A DNA stretch of 64,000 nt from Oleiphilus sp. (GCA_006212045.1 PZPK01000015.1:1-64000), one strand, 5' to 3'. Counted from the first letter of the stretch, positions 42,541 to 51,400 are shown. Notes: generated from the letters alone by a model not told the origin. A program made the numbers and translations.

Positions 42541-42650
42541 TAGACGATACCAGCCTTTTTATGAGGGCTTGCATACGCCTAAGTGATTGCCAGCTATTCC
42601 AGTCTTTCTAATTGAATTTCCGTTTTTCGCATCACGGTATGCTTGTCTTG
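42541..42650 (+). promoter_or_regulatory. Intercistronic cassette copy: trailer plus promoter
   Basis: TAGACGATACCAGCC (42541) begins a hairpin AGCCTTTTTATGAGGGCT. TTGAATTTCCGTTTTTCGC, then CACGGTATGCTTGTCTTG follow at 42612-42650. Aligns throughout with 40459-40566. Confidence 0.5.
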
Positions 42651-42713
42651 TTGCTAAACGAAGCGCGACTTGGTGCTTCTTATCTGGCATGCACTTGAAC
42701 GAGGAGTAGCTTA

Positions 42714-43124
42714 ATGGCTCACGATATTAAAGCGAACAAAGAACATGCGGTTGTCAATGTAAGGCTTGCTATCCAGCATACTGATCCGAACGATATTGCA
42801 GACGGTCTTAATGAAACACTTCGGGATCAAATCGGTAAGAATTTTATTTCAGATTACGCATTCTACAACACTGACAGCCCGGCACTTGTGAAGGCGTCTG
42901 ATGATCCTGAAGAAGGTGAGTTGTTCGCGCAGATACGGACTTACGCTGTGTGCGTCCAGGACTCTGATTACAATGAGCATTGGATAAAAGTCGAAACTCA
43001 GCTTGATCTGGCCGCCATGAGCGAAGATAAGCTGAAAGATAATATTGGCGATTACATTGTTTTTGGTGAGGACGATAGAGTCTTTGTTGGGTGTGTGGAA
43101 TCTATGCAAAGAATCCTTATCTAA
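42714..43124 (+). CDS. Unknown protein (136 aa)
   Basis: ATG 42714 follows GAGGAGTAGCTTA. Acidic; the N-terminal half suggests beta strands (AVVNVRLAIQHTDPND), and the C-terminal half alternates strands and helices. No family is recognised. Confidence 0.55.
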   Translation: MAHDIKANKEHAVVNVRLAIQHTDPNDIADGLNETLRDQIGKNFISDYAFYNTDSPALVKASDDPEEGELFAQIRTYAVCVQDSDYNEHWIKVETQLDLAAMSEDKLKDNIGDYIVFGEDDRVFVGCVESMQRILI

Positions 43125-43344
43125 GCAACAACATCCTTGGATAATAAATCTCGTTGTTTGCTCAATGAGATTGTTAGCTTTGTGGACGAAAAAAAGCCTG
43201 TTCATTGTGCCTGAGATTTATTTTCCTTTCCCCGGTAAACCACAATAAATAATTGTCATTCCGCATGAGATTATACCTACAGTCAACTAGCGCAGGTTGG
43301 TTCTGGTGTCGCCTGCACTAACCATTCACTTGCGGGAGCGGATA

Positions 43345-43575
43345 ATGGAACACGCAATCGATCCTTGGAAAGCGTACGAAGATAAGCAAATAACGGAGTC
43401 TTACGATGCGTATGTGTCGAGCCCTCACTACGCAGGCCTCGTCGAAGAGGCCAGGGCGAAGGGCTATAAGCCTGCTCCGCTCTGGATGCTTCTGGCCCGC
43501 CCAGCGTACGCGGCTGTAATTTATAAGTGGAAGGGCGGGTGCTGGGTCCGATTGGACTACGACACAGGGGAATGA
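43345..43575 (+). CDS. Small unknown protein (76 aa)
   Basis: ATG 43345 follows GCGGGAGCGGATA. Rich in Tyr and Trp (WKAYEDKQITESYDAYVSS). No family is recognised. Confidence 0.5.
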   Translation: MEHAIDPWKAYEDKQITESYDAYVSSPHYAGLVEEARAKGYKPAPLWMLLARPAYAAVIYKWKGGCWVRLDYDTGE

Positions 43576-43655
43576 GCCCAGCGTCATCTTGATAAGTGAC
43601 AGGTCGTACAGCCGGGAACCAATCGGCGACACTCTATTATGCGAGGACTTAAATT

Positions 43656-44126
43656 GTGAATGAAGTAACCTGGGTTTGTGAGGCATGCAAGACGGAAAAC
43701 GTGGATCTTAGATCGGAGACAGCGCTACCGATGTGTGGAGGCTGCGAGAAGCACTTTGATTGGGATGACTTGATTCATGTGTCTGATGACTGTGACGCCT
43801 ATCTGAACGCTGTGGATAAACTATCCAGACAGTGTTTCGCAGGAAGGGCTGCTGTTGATCTGGTGGAAGAGCCAGACGCCGCAGTTCATTCGCTACAAGA
43901 CTCATTCAACAACAACGTCACAGTGGAGGAGGCTCTAAAAAGAGTCCGAAGACTCCAAGCGAAAGAGCTTTGGGGCCACCTCGGTGACATTCCAATAGAT
44001 GTAAATGAACAGATTGAAGAGCCATTCTTACATTTCGCGAAAGGCACTGAGCGATTGGTTATTTGGCACTGGTTCGAAGAGTCATTCGATTTGTGTCTTG
44101 CGAAGCATCTTATGTTCCCAAGCTAA
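43656..44126 (+). CDS. Unknown protein with N-terminal zinc ribbon (156 aa)
   Basis: GTG 43656 follows GCGAGGACTTAAATT. The first 35 residues contain WVCEACKTENVDL and LPMCGGCEKHF, a CXXC...CXXC arrangement for one zinc. The rest is helical and acidic. Zinc ribbons usually bind nucleic acid or partner proteins. No family is recognised. Confidence 0.6.
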   Translation: MNEVTWVCEACKTENVDLRSETALPMCGGCEKHFDWDDLIHVSDDCDAYLNAVDKLSRQCFAGRAAVDLVEEPDAAVHSLQDSFNNNVTVEEALKRVRRLQAKELWGHLGDIPIDVNEQIEEPFLHFAKGTERLVIWHWFEESFDLCLAKHLMFPS

Positions 44127-44365
44127 AGAGGCTTCTGGACTTCGAACCACTGGTGGACCTTTAGGTTGGCATCGCAATGAGAAAATCATATTGCTGGTTG
44201 ATGACACAATACGTCTTGTCATAGCAAAGAACCTGGTTGGAGATTGTTATCAGCTGAAAAGGAAATTGGCGTAGCTTCGGTTGGGTGGTCTAAAGCGACA
44301 ACAAGGAAGCTGAGGAATGGCGTTAAGTGATGACGAATACAACGAAGTGGAACCAGGAGGTAATT

Positions 44366-44617
44366 ATGTTCAGCAATGAAGACAGATCAAACACGGCTTG
44401 TCACGCAATTGAATTCTTCGCTGCAGAAACCGGTATCAATGATGAGGATAAGGATGACCAGGTCAAAGACTTATTAACAAACCTTCGACACTACTGCGAC
44501 CACAAGGAACTGGATTTTAATGCTCTGGTTGATAGCTCTTATCAAACCTATCTCGTTGAACTTCAAGAAGATCAAGGAGATTGCATTGACGTATCTGAAG
44601 ACGACCAGCAAAGATAA
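44366..44617 (+). CDS. Small acidic protein (83 aa)
   Basis: ATG 44366 follows AGGAGGTAATT, one of the strongest ribosome-binding sites in the array. Strongly acidic. No family is recognised. Confidence 0.55.
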   Translation: MFSNEDRSNTACHAIEFFAAETGINDEDKDDQVKDLLTNLRHYCDHKELDFNALVDSSYQTYLVELQEDQGDCIDVSEDDQQR

Positions 44618-44823
44618 ATGTGGCGGCTATTGTACATTCTTTTGGGGCAACTTAATTAGAAGGTTGGTTAGTTTAACGTCCTGAGATCACTAAAAGTGGA
44701 CATAGAGCTTATCGCAAGTGGTCTCGCGCAATCACACCTTCATTGGGGTGTCGCAGTGAATAAGTCGAATGATCTTCGAATTACAATAAGTCCTATCCAA
44801 ACTGAGAACGACGGTGAACAGCA

Positions 44824-45240
44824 ATGACAAATACAGTAGCCCTTATTCCTGATGTTCTTGACGAAATCCAGAAAAAACAAATTGGTGTTATCGTCAGTGA
44901 TTTATTAGCTGCAAATCAAGCGCTGGATGACCTGGTCACTAGATTGTGTGATCAGTTACAAGTGCAGAATATTGATTCTCCTAGTGCATCACTGAAGCGC
45001 GCTGAAGACCGTATTTCGCTATCAGCAAAAGATCTGATGGCATTTATTGCCGATCATGCTCCCGACTTTGGAATAAAGGCTGAAGATGCGAACAAAGCTG
45101 TGCCAACAAAACGTATTAATTGGCTGTTGGATGTCCATGGTTTGCGTGGGCTAGTTGAGACGAAGTGTTGCATGACAACGTGCGACGGATTGAGGACGAT
45201 GGTAAGCAGGGAGTGTCCTATTCAGGTGGCTGGTCAGTAA
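44824..45240 (+). CDS. Unknown protein (138 aa)
   Basis: ATG 44824 follows GACGGTGAACAGCA. Helical N-terminal half (LDEIQKKQIGVIVSDLLAANQALDDLVTRL) and a C-terminal part with RINWLLDVHGLRGLV. No family is recognised. Confidence 0.5.
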   Translation: MTNTVALIPDVLDEIQKKQIGVIVSDLLAANQALDDLVTRLCDQLQVQNIDSPSASLKRAEDRISLSAKDLMAFIADHAPDFGIKAEDANKAVPTKRINWLLDVHGLRGLVETKCCMTTCDGLRTMVSRECPIQVAGQ

Positions 45241-45264
45241 CACTAGGCAACGATAAACTTTTCA

Positions 45265-45717
45265 ATGTTCGTTATGATCTTCACTTCCTTGCCTACCGGC
45301 TGCAAAAAGGCTCTTGTTCAATACTTCGGATTCGAGTGTTTTGACGAGCGGTTCAGGATATTCTTTGATCTGGTTAATTTGTCTGACTTGGATTGGGAAA
45401 AAGCTATACACATTGCAGACCGTGTTTGGAGTGATCGTACATACGAATTAGTCACTGTTCCAGTGGGTCAGGCAAAGCGCTTTATCATGCACCATTCGCC
45501 AGATTTGGTTTCGCAGTACAGCTCATTTGATCAATACCACTGTGACTATGTTCAAGGAGCGATGCCAAAACATAATGACGCAAGTTGGCCTGTTTTGGCC
45601 TTACCCTCCTGTGGAGAGGCGCTGCTCGACGGGTGGCATAGGTTTCACTCATATGTGGATTCGGGCTTTACCGCAGTTCACTTCATTTTGCTTGAGGACT
45701 GCTCATGCATTGCCTAA
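45265..45717 (+). CDS. Unknown protein (150 aa)
   Basis: ATG 45265 begins 24 bases after the previous stop, without a strong ribosome-binding site. Contains a ParB-like clue: LALPSCGEALLDGWHRFHSYVDSG resembles the GxHR box of ParB-type N-terminal domains, but the key residues differ and it is not a full match. Function unknown. Confidence 0.45.
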   Translation: MFVMIFTSLPTGCKKALVQYFGFECFDERFRIFFDLVNLSDLDWEKAIHIADRVWSDRTYELVTVPVGQAKRFIMHHSPDLVSQYSSFDQYHCDYVQGAMPKHNDASWPVLALPSCGEALLDGWHRFHSYVDSGFTAVHFILLEDCSCIA

Positions 45718-45789
45718 GCAATGAGCTCCTTTGAGGAACGCTTTGCATTTTGTCTGCGTAAAACTCTATAGAGCTACATGATAAGAATT

Positions 45790-45825
45790 CTTTTTCCTTA
45801 GCCATGGATAATAGGGGTTGTCCAG
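45790..45825 (+). promoter_or_regulatory. Recurrent array promoter, copy F
   Basis: TCTTTTTCCTTAGCCATGGATAATAGGGGTTGTCCAG, which shows a pyrimidine tract and GATAAT box. Precedes 45877. Confidence 0.35.
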
Positions 45826-45876
45826 TCACACTTTAACGGTGTCTGATTTGAATTTGATGCAAGGTAAGGGGCCCCG

Positions 45877-46074
45877 ATGTTTACGTACAACCAAGTTACA
45901 AACTGCTCTTTGAAGAATCGAGAGTTTTGGTCTTTCAGTGCCATGATACAGCTGTACTACTATCGCCAACATAAACGTGTTTATGGTAGTGATTTTGGAT
46001 TAACCAAGTCTTACAGGGTGGCTTTCAGGGATAGGATGCACAGTCGCCGTAAGCAGAAGCATCTCAAACAGTAA
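45877..46074 (+). CDS. Small basic protein (65 aa)
   Basis: ATG 45877 follows AAGGGGCCCCG. Highly basic at the C-terminus (RMHSRRKQKHLKQ). It could bind nucleic acid. No family is recognised. Confidence 0.45.
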   Translation: MFTYNQVTNCSLKNREFWSFSAMIQLYYYRQHKRVYGSDFGLTKSYRVAFRDRMHSRRKQKHLKQ

Positions 46075-46116
46075 AAGCCCATCACAGCAATGTCCAGGTC
46101 ATTCAGGAGAGCCACT

Positions 46117-46272
46117 ATGAACGATGAACAGGTCAATAAAGCCGTTTCGGCAGTTGAAACACTATCTGAACTCCTTGGCGTCCCCTCAGATGCTGTTATC
46201 GAAAGTCTGGCAGATGTCTGTCCCGAAGATTCGAAGCTGGATCAGATTTACACTGCTATCTATGGAGAATGA
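46117..46272 (+). CDS. Small helical protein (51 aa)
   Basis: ATG 46117 follows AGGAGAGCCACT. A short acidic helix bundle (AVSAVETLSELLGVPSDAVIESL). No family is recognised. Confidence 0.5.
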   Translation: MNDEQVNKAVSAVETLSELLGVPSDAVIESLADVCPEDSKLDQIYTAIYGE

Positions 46273-46394
46273 TCAGTTGGCATACTCCGGTAGTTGATGC
46301 CTTGGACCCAGTTACGGTTGGGTCCTTAGTTCGACTTGATGCGAACTGTCATAATTAGCCGGTATTTGCTCTGTATTCCCTCTCCCTCCCCTCC

Positions 46395-46440
46395 TTAAAT
46401 AAGCCAGTAAACAGCCTTTCCCAGTTCATGAGATGATGAG
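46395..46440 (+). promoter_or_regulatory. TTAAATAAGC / ATGAGATGATG module, copy 1
   Basis: TTAAATAAGC (46395-46404) and ATGAGATGATG (46428-46438) recur at 50226 and 50249. The two words are 33 bases apart here and 23 in the other copy, a difference of one helical turn. Likely a shared promoter/activator layout. Confidence 0.4.
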
Positions 46441-46536
46441 TTTCTCGAAACACATTGCGCAGCGGTTTATCGAAATGTTTTCTGGCACCTGAACATACAA
46501 TGGTGTCTATCAACTACTTGATTCCCGAGGTTAACG

Positions 46537-46923
46537 ATGAATGAACGCACTGTGAAAGGTGTACTAAGTACACTGTTAGAAAGTGTTCAGGACGTAGCAA
46601 TATGCTTGTTGAGAGAGGATGGCGATACGGCTGAAGCATGCCAGCTCAAGGGGCTATTGGTGGCTTTGAATAAAGCTGAGGCTTGCGTGAATGGTATCAC
46701 GAATGCTGATCTGCGTTTGGTGTCTGAGGCTAGCTTGACGGACAAGGACCGTGCTTCGGGCTACCCCTTGGAAAAGCTGTTGCTGGATCGAAGTGCCATC
46801 AATCACAGTATTGAATCAATGGTATCGAACACGCTTAACGCAAGAACCGATGTGTCGAATATGGTGTATCTTGCTACCGCGCATCTTCCCGCTCAAACGA
46901 GTAAAGACTTGGACGCCGGTTGA
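46537..46923 (+). CDS. Unknown protein (128 aa)
   Basis: Follows CGAGGTTAACG. Mostly helical with two Cys residues. No family is recognised. Confidence 0.5.
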   Translation: MNERTVKGVLSTLLESVQDVAICLLREDGDTAEACQLKGLLVALNKAEACVNGITNADLRLVSEASLTDKDRASGYPLEKLLLDRSAINHSIESMVSNTLNARTDVSNMVYLATAHLPAQTSKDLDAG

Positions 46924-46984
46924 TTCTCCGGTGCAGGGTCCCAGCAACGAGTATTGATAACACTTAGCATTGAAGGAACTTAGT

Positions 46985-47317
46985 ATGGAATTATTGAACG
47001 CACTAAAGGCTTGTGACGTCTTTGATATTCAGATTGGTTGGAATGCCGAGACAGAAGACTGCAGGAGGGTTTCTGCTCCTCTGTCTGATCAGAATATCTT
47101 CTACGGGGACACTAACGAGCCTGAACAGGCTGCCATCGAATTGAGTTGGGGTGATCCGACACACGATGTGCATTCTGTTTATATTGCCGCTTCAGATCTT
47201 GAGCATGCTTCTGTGGAGGATGGCTACTGCACTGTGCAGGGGTACACTGAGGAAGAGCTTCCCGATTTCAAGCAGCCAATGCGGTTTCGTCTTTCGCGAA
47301 GAGTCCCGTTTACGTAA
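46985..47317 (+). CDS. Unknown protein (110 aa)
   Basis: ATG 46985 follows GAAGGAACTTAGT. Acidic and beta-rich (VFDIQIGWNAETEDC). No family is recognised. Confidence 0.5.
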   Translation: MELLNALKACDVFDIQIGWNAETEDCRRVSAPLSDQNIFYGDTNEPEQAAIELSWGDPTHDVHSVYIAASDLEHASVEDGYCTVQGYTEEELPDFKQPMRFRLSRRVPFT

Positions 47318-47389
47318 GCCGCCAGGTTGTGGTTGCTTACACAAATACCAGTCAAATAACTGTTGCTAGAACACAAAGGACTTACTTTG

Positions 47390-47560
47390 ATGGCGCGTGT
47401 GCGATTACTGCTACTAATCCCGATGATTATTGTCGAGTTGCTGCTCCTTATCGTTTGCTGGGTGGCAGCGCTCGTTAAACCTGTTGCAGCGGAAAAGATG
47501 AGTAGTTTTTGCACCCGTGTACTGCCTGATCTTGATTGGTACTTTGGAGCAAACAAATGA
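47390..47560 (+). CDS. Small single-span membrane protein (56 aa)
   Basis: ATG 47390 follows AAAGGACTTACTTT. Residues about 4-28 are a strong hydrophobic span, after two Arg residues. The stop overlaps the next start (ATGA). No family is recognised. Confidence 0.5.
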   Translation: MARVRLLLLIPMIIVELLLLIVCWVAALVKPVAAEKMSSFCTRVLPDLDWYFGANK

Positions 47561-47754
47561 ACGAATTGGAGCAATCGAATATGAACAACAGAGTTTTGGT
47601 CTCAGTTAGTGAGAATGGGATACATGGTACACCAGCGTATGTGACTCCGGTCATTATTTGCGCAGACGAGAGTGCAGCTAAACGTTTTGAAAAGAAGAAC
47701 CCGCTTCGTACTGGCCAGTACTACCAGAGGCGACTTGTCCCGAGTCAGGTTTAA
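47557..47754 (+). CDS. Small unknown protein (65 aa)
   Basis: ATG 47557 overlaps the previous stop; ATG 47581, with TTGGAGCAATCGAAT before it, gives 57 residues. Beta-rich. No family is recognised. Confidence 0.45.
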   Translation: MNELEQSNMNNRVLVSVSENGIHGTPAYVTPVIICADESAAKRFEKKNPLRTGQYYQRRLVPSQV

Positions 47755-48031
47755 AGGCCTTGTCGGGGGGGGCGCTTTACACGTAACTCTCGGCAATTGT
47801 GGTGCCCTCCCCCACTCCGTCCTGGGTATCTCAACCCTTTAAAAGTTATTTCTTCGTCCTATGGAATACTCCTCAACAGGTTGGCAAATACAGCGCATTG
47901 ACCATCACTGATCGCTTATGAAGCTACAGGCGGTTTGGTCGCGCTATTGGAAGTGCATCGCGGGATTCTGGCTAGTACTGGAGACTTTCGTGCATTTACT
48001 AAACATTGAAATACACGTTGCTGGAGAAACC

Positions 48032-48460
48032 ATGACATACGTAGCTACATTCAATTACCAAGAACTCTCCACCATTCTGGCAGGGCTTCGCGTTTTGCAG
48101 GACATGATGGACGAGAGTGACCTTTCTGGGTTCCGTAAACTGCCGCACTTTGATGATGTTGAGCCATTGAATTCGGTCGAGATTGACGCGCTTTGCGAGC
48201 GTTTGAATTGTAGTCCTGAATATCTGGAAGGGCGTTATATCAGCGAGTGGCTAGAGGGCACAGTCCAAACTGACTGTCGGATTAACCTGGCGAATTATGA
48301 GCTCAGCATTCGCTCTGCTGACTGTGACTATAACGGTCTACAACGTGAATACATTGAGGTAGCGGTGAACGGCAGTACTACGCGAATTGACGCTAAGGCC
48401 GGGGAACTCACGATCACGGGAAAAAATGCCTTGGCTGCTCTGCTTGGCCGTGGCGGTTGA
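48032..48460 (+). CDS. Unknown protein (142 aa)
   Basis: ATG 48032 follows GCTGGAGAAACC and is preferred over the in-frame start at 47918. Acidic, mixed alpha/beta, with a Cys-rich SADCDYNG. No family is recognised. Confidence 0.5.
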   Translation: MTYVATFNYQELSTILAGLRVLQDMMDESDLSGFRKLPHFDDVEPLNSVEIDALCERLNCSPEYLEGRYISEWLEGTVQTDCRINLANYELSIRSADCDYNGLQREYIEVAVNGSTTRIDAKAGELTITGKNALAALLGRGG

Positions 48461-48589
48461 TGCCAATTGGCGTAGCCGCAGTTAAAGCATTTCGATGTCC
48501 GGGCAAGATTCAATAATCGAAATGCCTCCCTATGAGATCCTGTCTAACGTCAACGGCACGCAGGTGCAGCGCCTGTAAGGGGATAGAGA

Positions 48590-48952
48590 ATGAATTATTC
48601 GAGCGTTAAAGCACAAATCAGCACGCTTAGAAACGAGGCGAAGCGCGTGGCCCAAAGCGGTTATGCAGTTGTTCGCAGTCGAGGGGTGTTCTTGAGTGGT
48701 TATGATGACAAGGGGCAAAAAATCGGTGATGGGGAGGACCATAGATTATCCGGTACCAGAAAGGATCTGGTAGCAGCCATCGACCGGTTACGATCCAAGG
48801 GCGCAAGCGTATTGACCATCAATGGTGGATTTGACGGAACGCATACGGTGGCTGATTGGGGTGATGACTACTATGACCCTTGGGTAAGTGACTGGAGTTT
48901 CAATATTGAATACCGGGATGGCCAGTTTTCTGTCTCGGAAACTTTCTCATAA
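48590..48952 (+). CDS. Unknown protein (120 aa)
   Basis: ATG 48590 follows AAGGGGATAGAGA. It begins with a basic helix and ends with WGDDYYDPWVSDWSF, which is very aromatic. No family is recognised. Confidence 0.5.
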   Translation: MNYSSVKAQISTLRNEAKRVAQSGYAVVRSRGVFLSGYDDKGQKIGDGEDHRLSGTRKDLVAAIDRLRSKGASVLTINGGFDGTHTVADWGDDYYDPWVSDWSFNIEYRDGQFSVSETFS

Positions 48953-48999
48953 GAGCATCGTAGAACATTTGCTCCCATAACCAATTCTTGGAGGTCCGC

Positions 49000-49263
49000 A
49001 TGATTTCAACTGATCAAGCAATCACAGCCATCTCAACTGCAGAGGCGATTGCATTTAACTCTGATTCCAATGATGAGGAATTAGGGCTGCTTTCGGCATT
49101 TTTCAATTCAGCAGTCAGGCATGTTCCCGAAGACAAACTTGGTGAGCTGTTGAAGGCGCTGGAGCAAGATCTGGACAAGGTGCTAGCCGATCCTGGGGAA
49201 TCCCAGTGTGCGGACGTGGAAAGCTTTAAATCGTTTCTAGAGAGTATCGAACCCGTTTCATAA
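49000..49263 (+). CDS. Small acidic helical protein (87 aa)
   Basis: ATG 49000 follows TTGGAGGTCCGC. Helical, acidic, with LGELLKALEQDLDKVLADPGES. No family is recognised. Confidence 0.55.
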   Translation: MISTDQAITAISTAEAIAFNSDSNDEELGLLSAFFNSAVRHVPEDKLGELLKALEQDLDKVLADPGESQCADVESFKSFLESIEPVS

Positions 49264-49306
49264 ACCAGAGAGACCATGGTTGAACGATTGTTGCTGGGAT
49301 AACACT

Positions 49307-49318
49307 AACACCGGTGTT
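49307..49318. other. Perfect 12-base palindrome AACACCGGTGTT
   Basis: Lies just upstream of the shared leader at 49323. It may be an operator for a dimeric regulator. Confidence 0.3.
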
Positions 49319-49322
49319 GGGA

Positions 49323-49418
49323 CGCAGGAATGCTCTAAAAAACATTATTGCTTGCTGTGAGATCCTATCTCTACAGGGTCAGTGTCGAACAAACTCGACA
49401 CCACATATTGAAACCTTC
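49323..49418 (+). repeat. Shared leader, copy 1
   Basis: Nearly the same as 51486-51584: CGCAGGA(A/G)TGC, TCTAAAAA, CATTAT(T/C)GC, TGCTGTGAGATCCTATC, CTACAGGGTCAGT, ATTGAAACCTTC. The genes that follow (49434 and 51598) are unrelated, a soluble basic protein and a membrane protein. Only the 5' region is shared, so it is a mobile or recombined regulatory module. Confidence 0.65.
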
Positions 49419-49433
49419 TTAAGGAATCAGGTC

Positions 49434-49913
49434 ATGATGACACAGTTGGATACCAAAACCATTAAGGCGATTGAGCAGCATCTTCAAAGTGGCTACTACC
49501 CAAAGGGTCAGTCAGCCGCATGTGGGCGCGTTATTTTGGCCATTAAATTGGGTAAAATTCGCATCTCGAAAGAGCGGAGTGACGACTGGACCTTCAAAGA
49601 GCTGGCGGGTGACTTGTTTTCTGAAGAAGCCAACCCTGACATTTCACCCAAGACTCTTCGCAAGCAGGCTGCTGCGTTTAAGCAGAGGATTTATAGGGCG
49701 GGGGTCTGGACGATGGTGTCGGAATACTGGACTGGTCGGGAGTGGGAAAGCCTTACCGGTATTCGCGACAACAGCATTGGGGGCTTCGTAGGTAGCGATT
49801 TTTTTGGCAGTGGGTATGAGCTGCAAATCATGGAATCGGCCTTAACGGCCTATGAGCAACAGGACTTGGATGATCAGGGATTTGTGATTGACCCCTTCTT
49901 GAAGGCGGCTTGA
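49434..49913 (+). CDS. Unknown protein (159 aa)
   Basis: ATG 49434 follows TAAGGAATCAGGTC. The N-terminal half is basic with a helix-turn-helix-like pattern (KTIKAIEQHLQSGYYPKGQSAACG). The C-terminal part is acidic and aromatic. No family is recognised. Confidence 0.5.
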   Translation: MMTQLDTKTIKAIEQHLQSGYYPKGQSAACGRVILAIKLGKIRISKERSDDWTFKELAGDLFSEEANPDISPKTLRKQAAAFKQRIYRAGVWTMVSEYWTGREWESLTGIRDNSIGGFVGSDFFGSGYELQIMESALTAYEQQDLDDQGFVIDPFLKAA

Positions 49914-49946
49914 ATCTGTAATTACAACTTACGTGTGGAGACTAGT

Positions 49947-50165
49947 ATGCACAGTTATCAAAAAGGTGATCCTGTTCGTGTATCAAACGGTGAGGCCGAA
50001 CCACCGAAGCACCATACGCGCAAGCACGCAAAATGGTGTTTCAGAAACTACGATGGTTTCATTCATAGTGTGGACTCTTGTGGACGGGTGATGGTTGATG
50101 AGTCAGGCAAGGGTGCTCTGGTTAGGTCTCATCCCCCGCATCAGGTAACGCCCCGGGACGTGTAA
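49947..50165 (+). CDS. Small protein with SH3-like pattern (72 aa)
   Basis: ATG 49947 follows GTGGAGACTAGT. Sequence KGDPVRVSNG ... GFIHSVDSCGRVMVDE suggests a small beta barrel. Many His and Lys residues. No family is recognised. Confidence 0.5.
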   Translation: MHSYQKGDPVRVSNGEAEPPKHHTRKHAKWCFRNYDGFIHSVDSCGRVMVDESGKGALVRSHPPHQVTPRDV

Positions 50166-50225
50166 AGAGAGGTTCGGGTTCTTCGTGTCGAGCCATGGAG
50201 GGCCGCCTGTTATGCTTCCGACTCT

Positions 50226-50270
50226 TTAAATAAGCATTACTGGGCACTATGAGATGATGGGTTTGTAAGG
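50226..50270 (+). promoter_or_regulatory. TTAAATAAGC / ATGAGATGATG module, copy 2
   Basis: Same pair of words as 46395-46440 but ten bases closer. It precedes the gene at 50314. Confidence 0.4.
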
Positions 50271-50313
50271 CAGTGATGCAACTTGAGACCACAGCGCTAG
50301 AGGGTTAGAGCAT

Positions 50314-50559
50314 ATGAAAATTGTAGAGATTCCAGCAGTGCTTCGCATTTTTGTTGATGATGATGTGACGCAAGAAGCGATAAACAGATTGGCCGAAGGG
50401 ATGGTGAGTGAGGCCTGTGGAACTGTGTGTGAGACAGATTTGCATGAGGATCTCAAGGAGCACCTGAAAGGCGCAGATTTGTCAGGGGGTGAGCGGATAC
50501 TGGAGGCTGATCTGTGGGTATTCGAGAAACCGGTCAATCCGGTTGTACACCCGTGCTAA
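50314..50559 (+). CDS. Small acidic protein (81 aa)
   Basis: ATG 50314 has AGAGGGTTAGAGCAT before it. Acidic, helical middle. No family is recognised. Confidence 0.5.
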   Translation: MKIVEIPAVLRIFVDDDVTQEAINRLAEGMVSEACGTVCETDLHEDLKEHLKGADLSGGERILEADLWVFEKPVNPVVHPC

Positions 50560-50653
50560 AAGTTACTTGGGCGTAAAAGCACAGGTATGGCAGCAAGGCG
50601 GTGGGAGCCCGCGCTGGACGTAACCGGCACACTATCTTTTTAGGGAGAAGAGT

Positions 50654-50941
50654 ATGAAATTATATACGTTGGAAAAGGTGCTCTATTTTGCGAACCAGCA
50701 AAAAGGGCTTCACGTATCGGTCGATGAGCGCCGAGGTACAGACTTGATGGAGCGCGTTGAACGATCGCTAGGCAAAGGCTGGATCATCCAAGTTGCTGAA
50801 GACGATTCAGGGCGGTATTTCAAGACCACTACCAAGGGGAAGGTTCAGCTTCTGCGACTCCAGATCCAATGGCGCAAGCAGCACGGCAGAAGCACTGACG
50901 AGCATGAGCAGGAACTTGCAGCACTCGCTCACCAGCTCTAG
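50654..50941 (+). CDS. Basic unknown protein (95 aa)
   Basis: ATG 50654 follows AGGGAGAAGAGT. Basic, with RLQIQWRKQHGRSTDEHEQELAALA at the C-terminus. No family is recognised. Confidence 0.5.
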   Translation: MKLYTLEKVLYFANQQKGLHVSVDERRGTDLMERVERSLGKGWIIQVAEDDSGRYFKTTTKGKVQLLRLQIQWRKQHGRSTDEHEQELAALAHQL

Positions 50942-51006
50942 GTAGCGTTTGATCACAACAAAGCGACTACAAGGTCGCTTGCACGATTACTAAAAATGGC
51001 GGTTAT

Positions 51007-51189
51007 ATGAAGGACAACAATCACAGCTACATACGCGTTTCATTCCCTTACTTGTGGGTACGAGTACCCCGCAAAGTTGCCTCCTGGTTTTCTTCAAAAG
51101 ACTGGGTATGGGTTGACACACAGGTAGGGCGCAAAGTTAAGCGGCCCAAAAAGCAACAATGTCGTAAAGGAGTGCATCAAAGTGGGTGA
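51007..51189 (+). CDS. Small basic aromatic protein (60 aa)
   Basis: ATG 51007 lies after a weak GGCGG. Aromatic and basic (SFPYLWVRVPRKVASWFSS), perhaps membrane-associated. It overlaps the next gene by eight bases. Confidence 0.45.
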   Translation: MKDNNHSYIRVSFPYLWVRVPRKVASWFSSKDWVWVDTQVGRKVKRPKKQQCRKGVHQSG

Positions 51190-51400
51190 GCAAAACCTAC
51201 TGAAGGTTGGCGATATTCTTGTGACTAAAACCTTTATGGGTACGCATAAGTACCCCATCACCAGAGTCACAAAAACACTCGCAAAGAGTAAGCGCAAAAG
51301 TGACGGTTATGAGTACACGTTCAAGCGAGAAATCAGTGACAACATGAGCCACCCATGCGAGCAGTGGTCAACCACTGAATACAACGTTATTAAGCAGTAA
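51182..51400 (+). CDS. Small basic protein with SH3-like start (72 aa)
   Basis: GTG 51182 follows AAAGGAGTGCATCAAA. LLKVGDILVTKTFMGTHKYPITRV suggests a small beta barrel. No family is recognised. Confidence 0.5.
   Translation: MGEQNLLKVGDILVTKTFMGTHKYPITRVTKTLAKSKRKSDGYEYTFKREISDNMSHPCEQWSTTEYNVIKQ

Noticed and set aside
44005-44274. 89-codon ORF overlapping the zinc-ribbon gene
   Set aside because: The first half is out of frame within a better supported gene, and no start is found for the second half.
45265-45717. ParB-like partition protein
   Set aside because: Only a short box resembles the ParB nuclease domain; there is no helix-turn-helix region and no ParA gene nearby.
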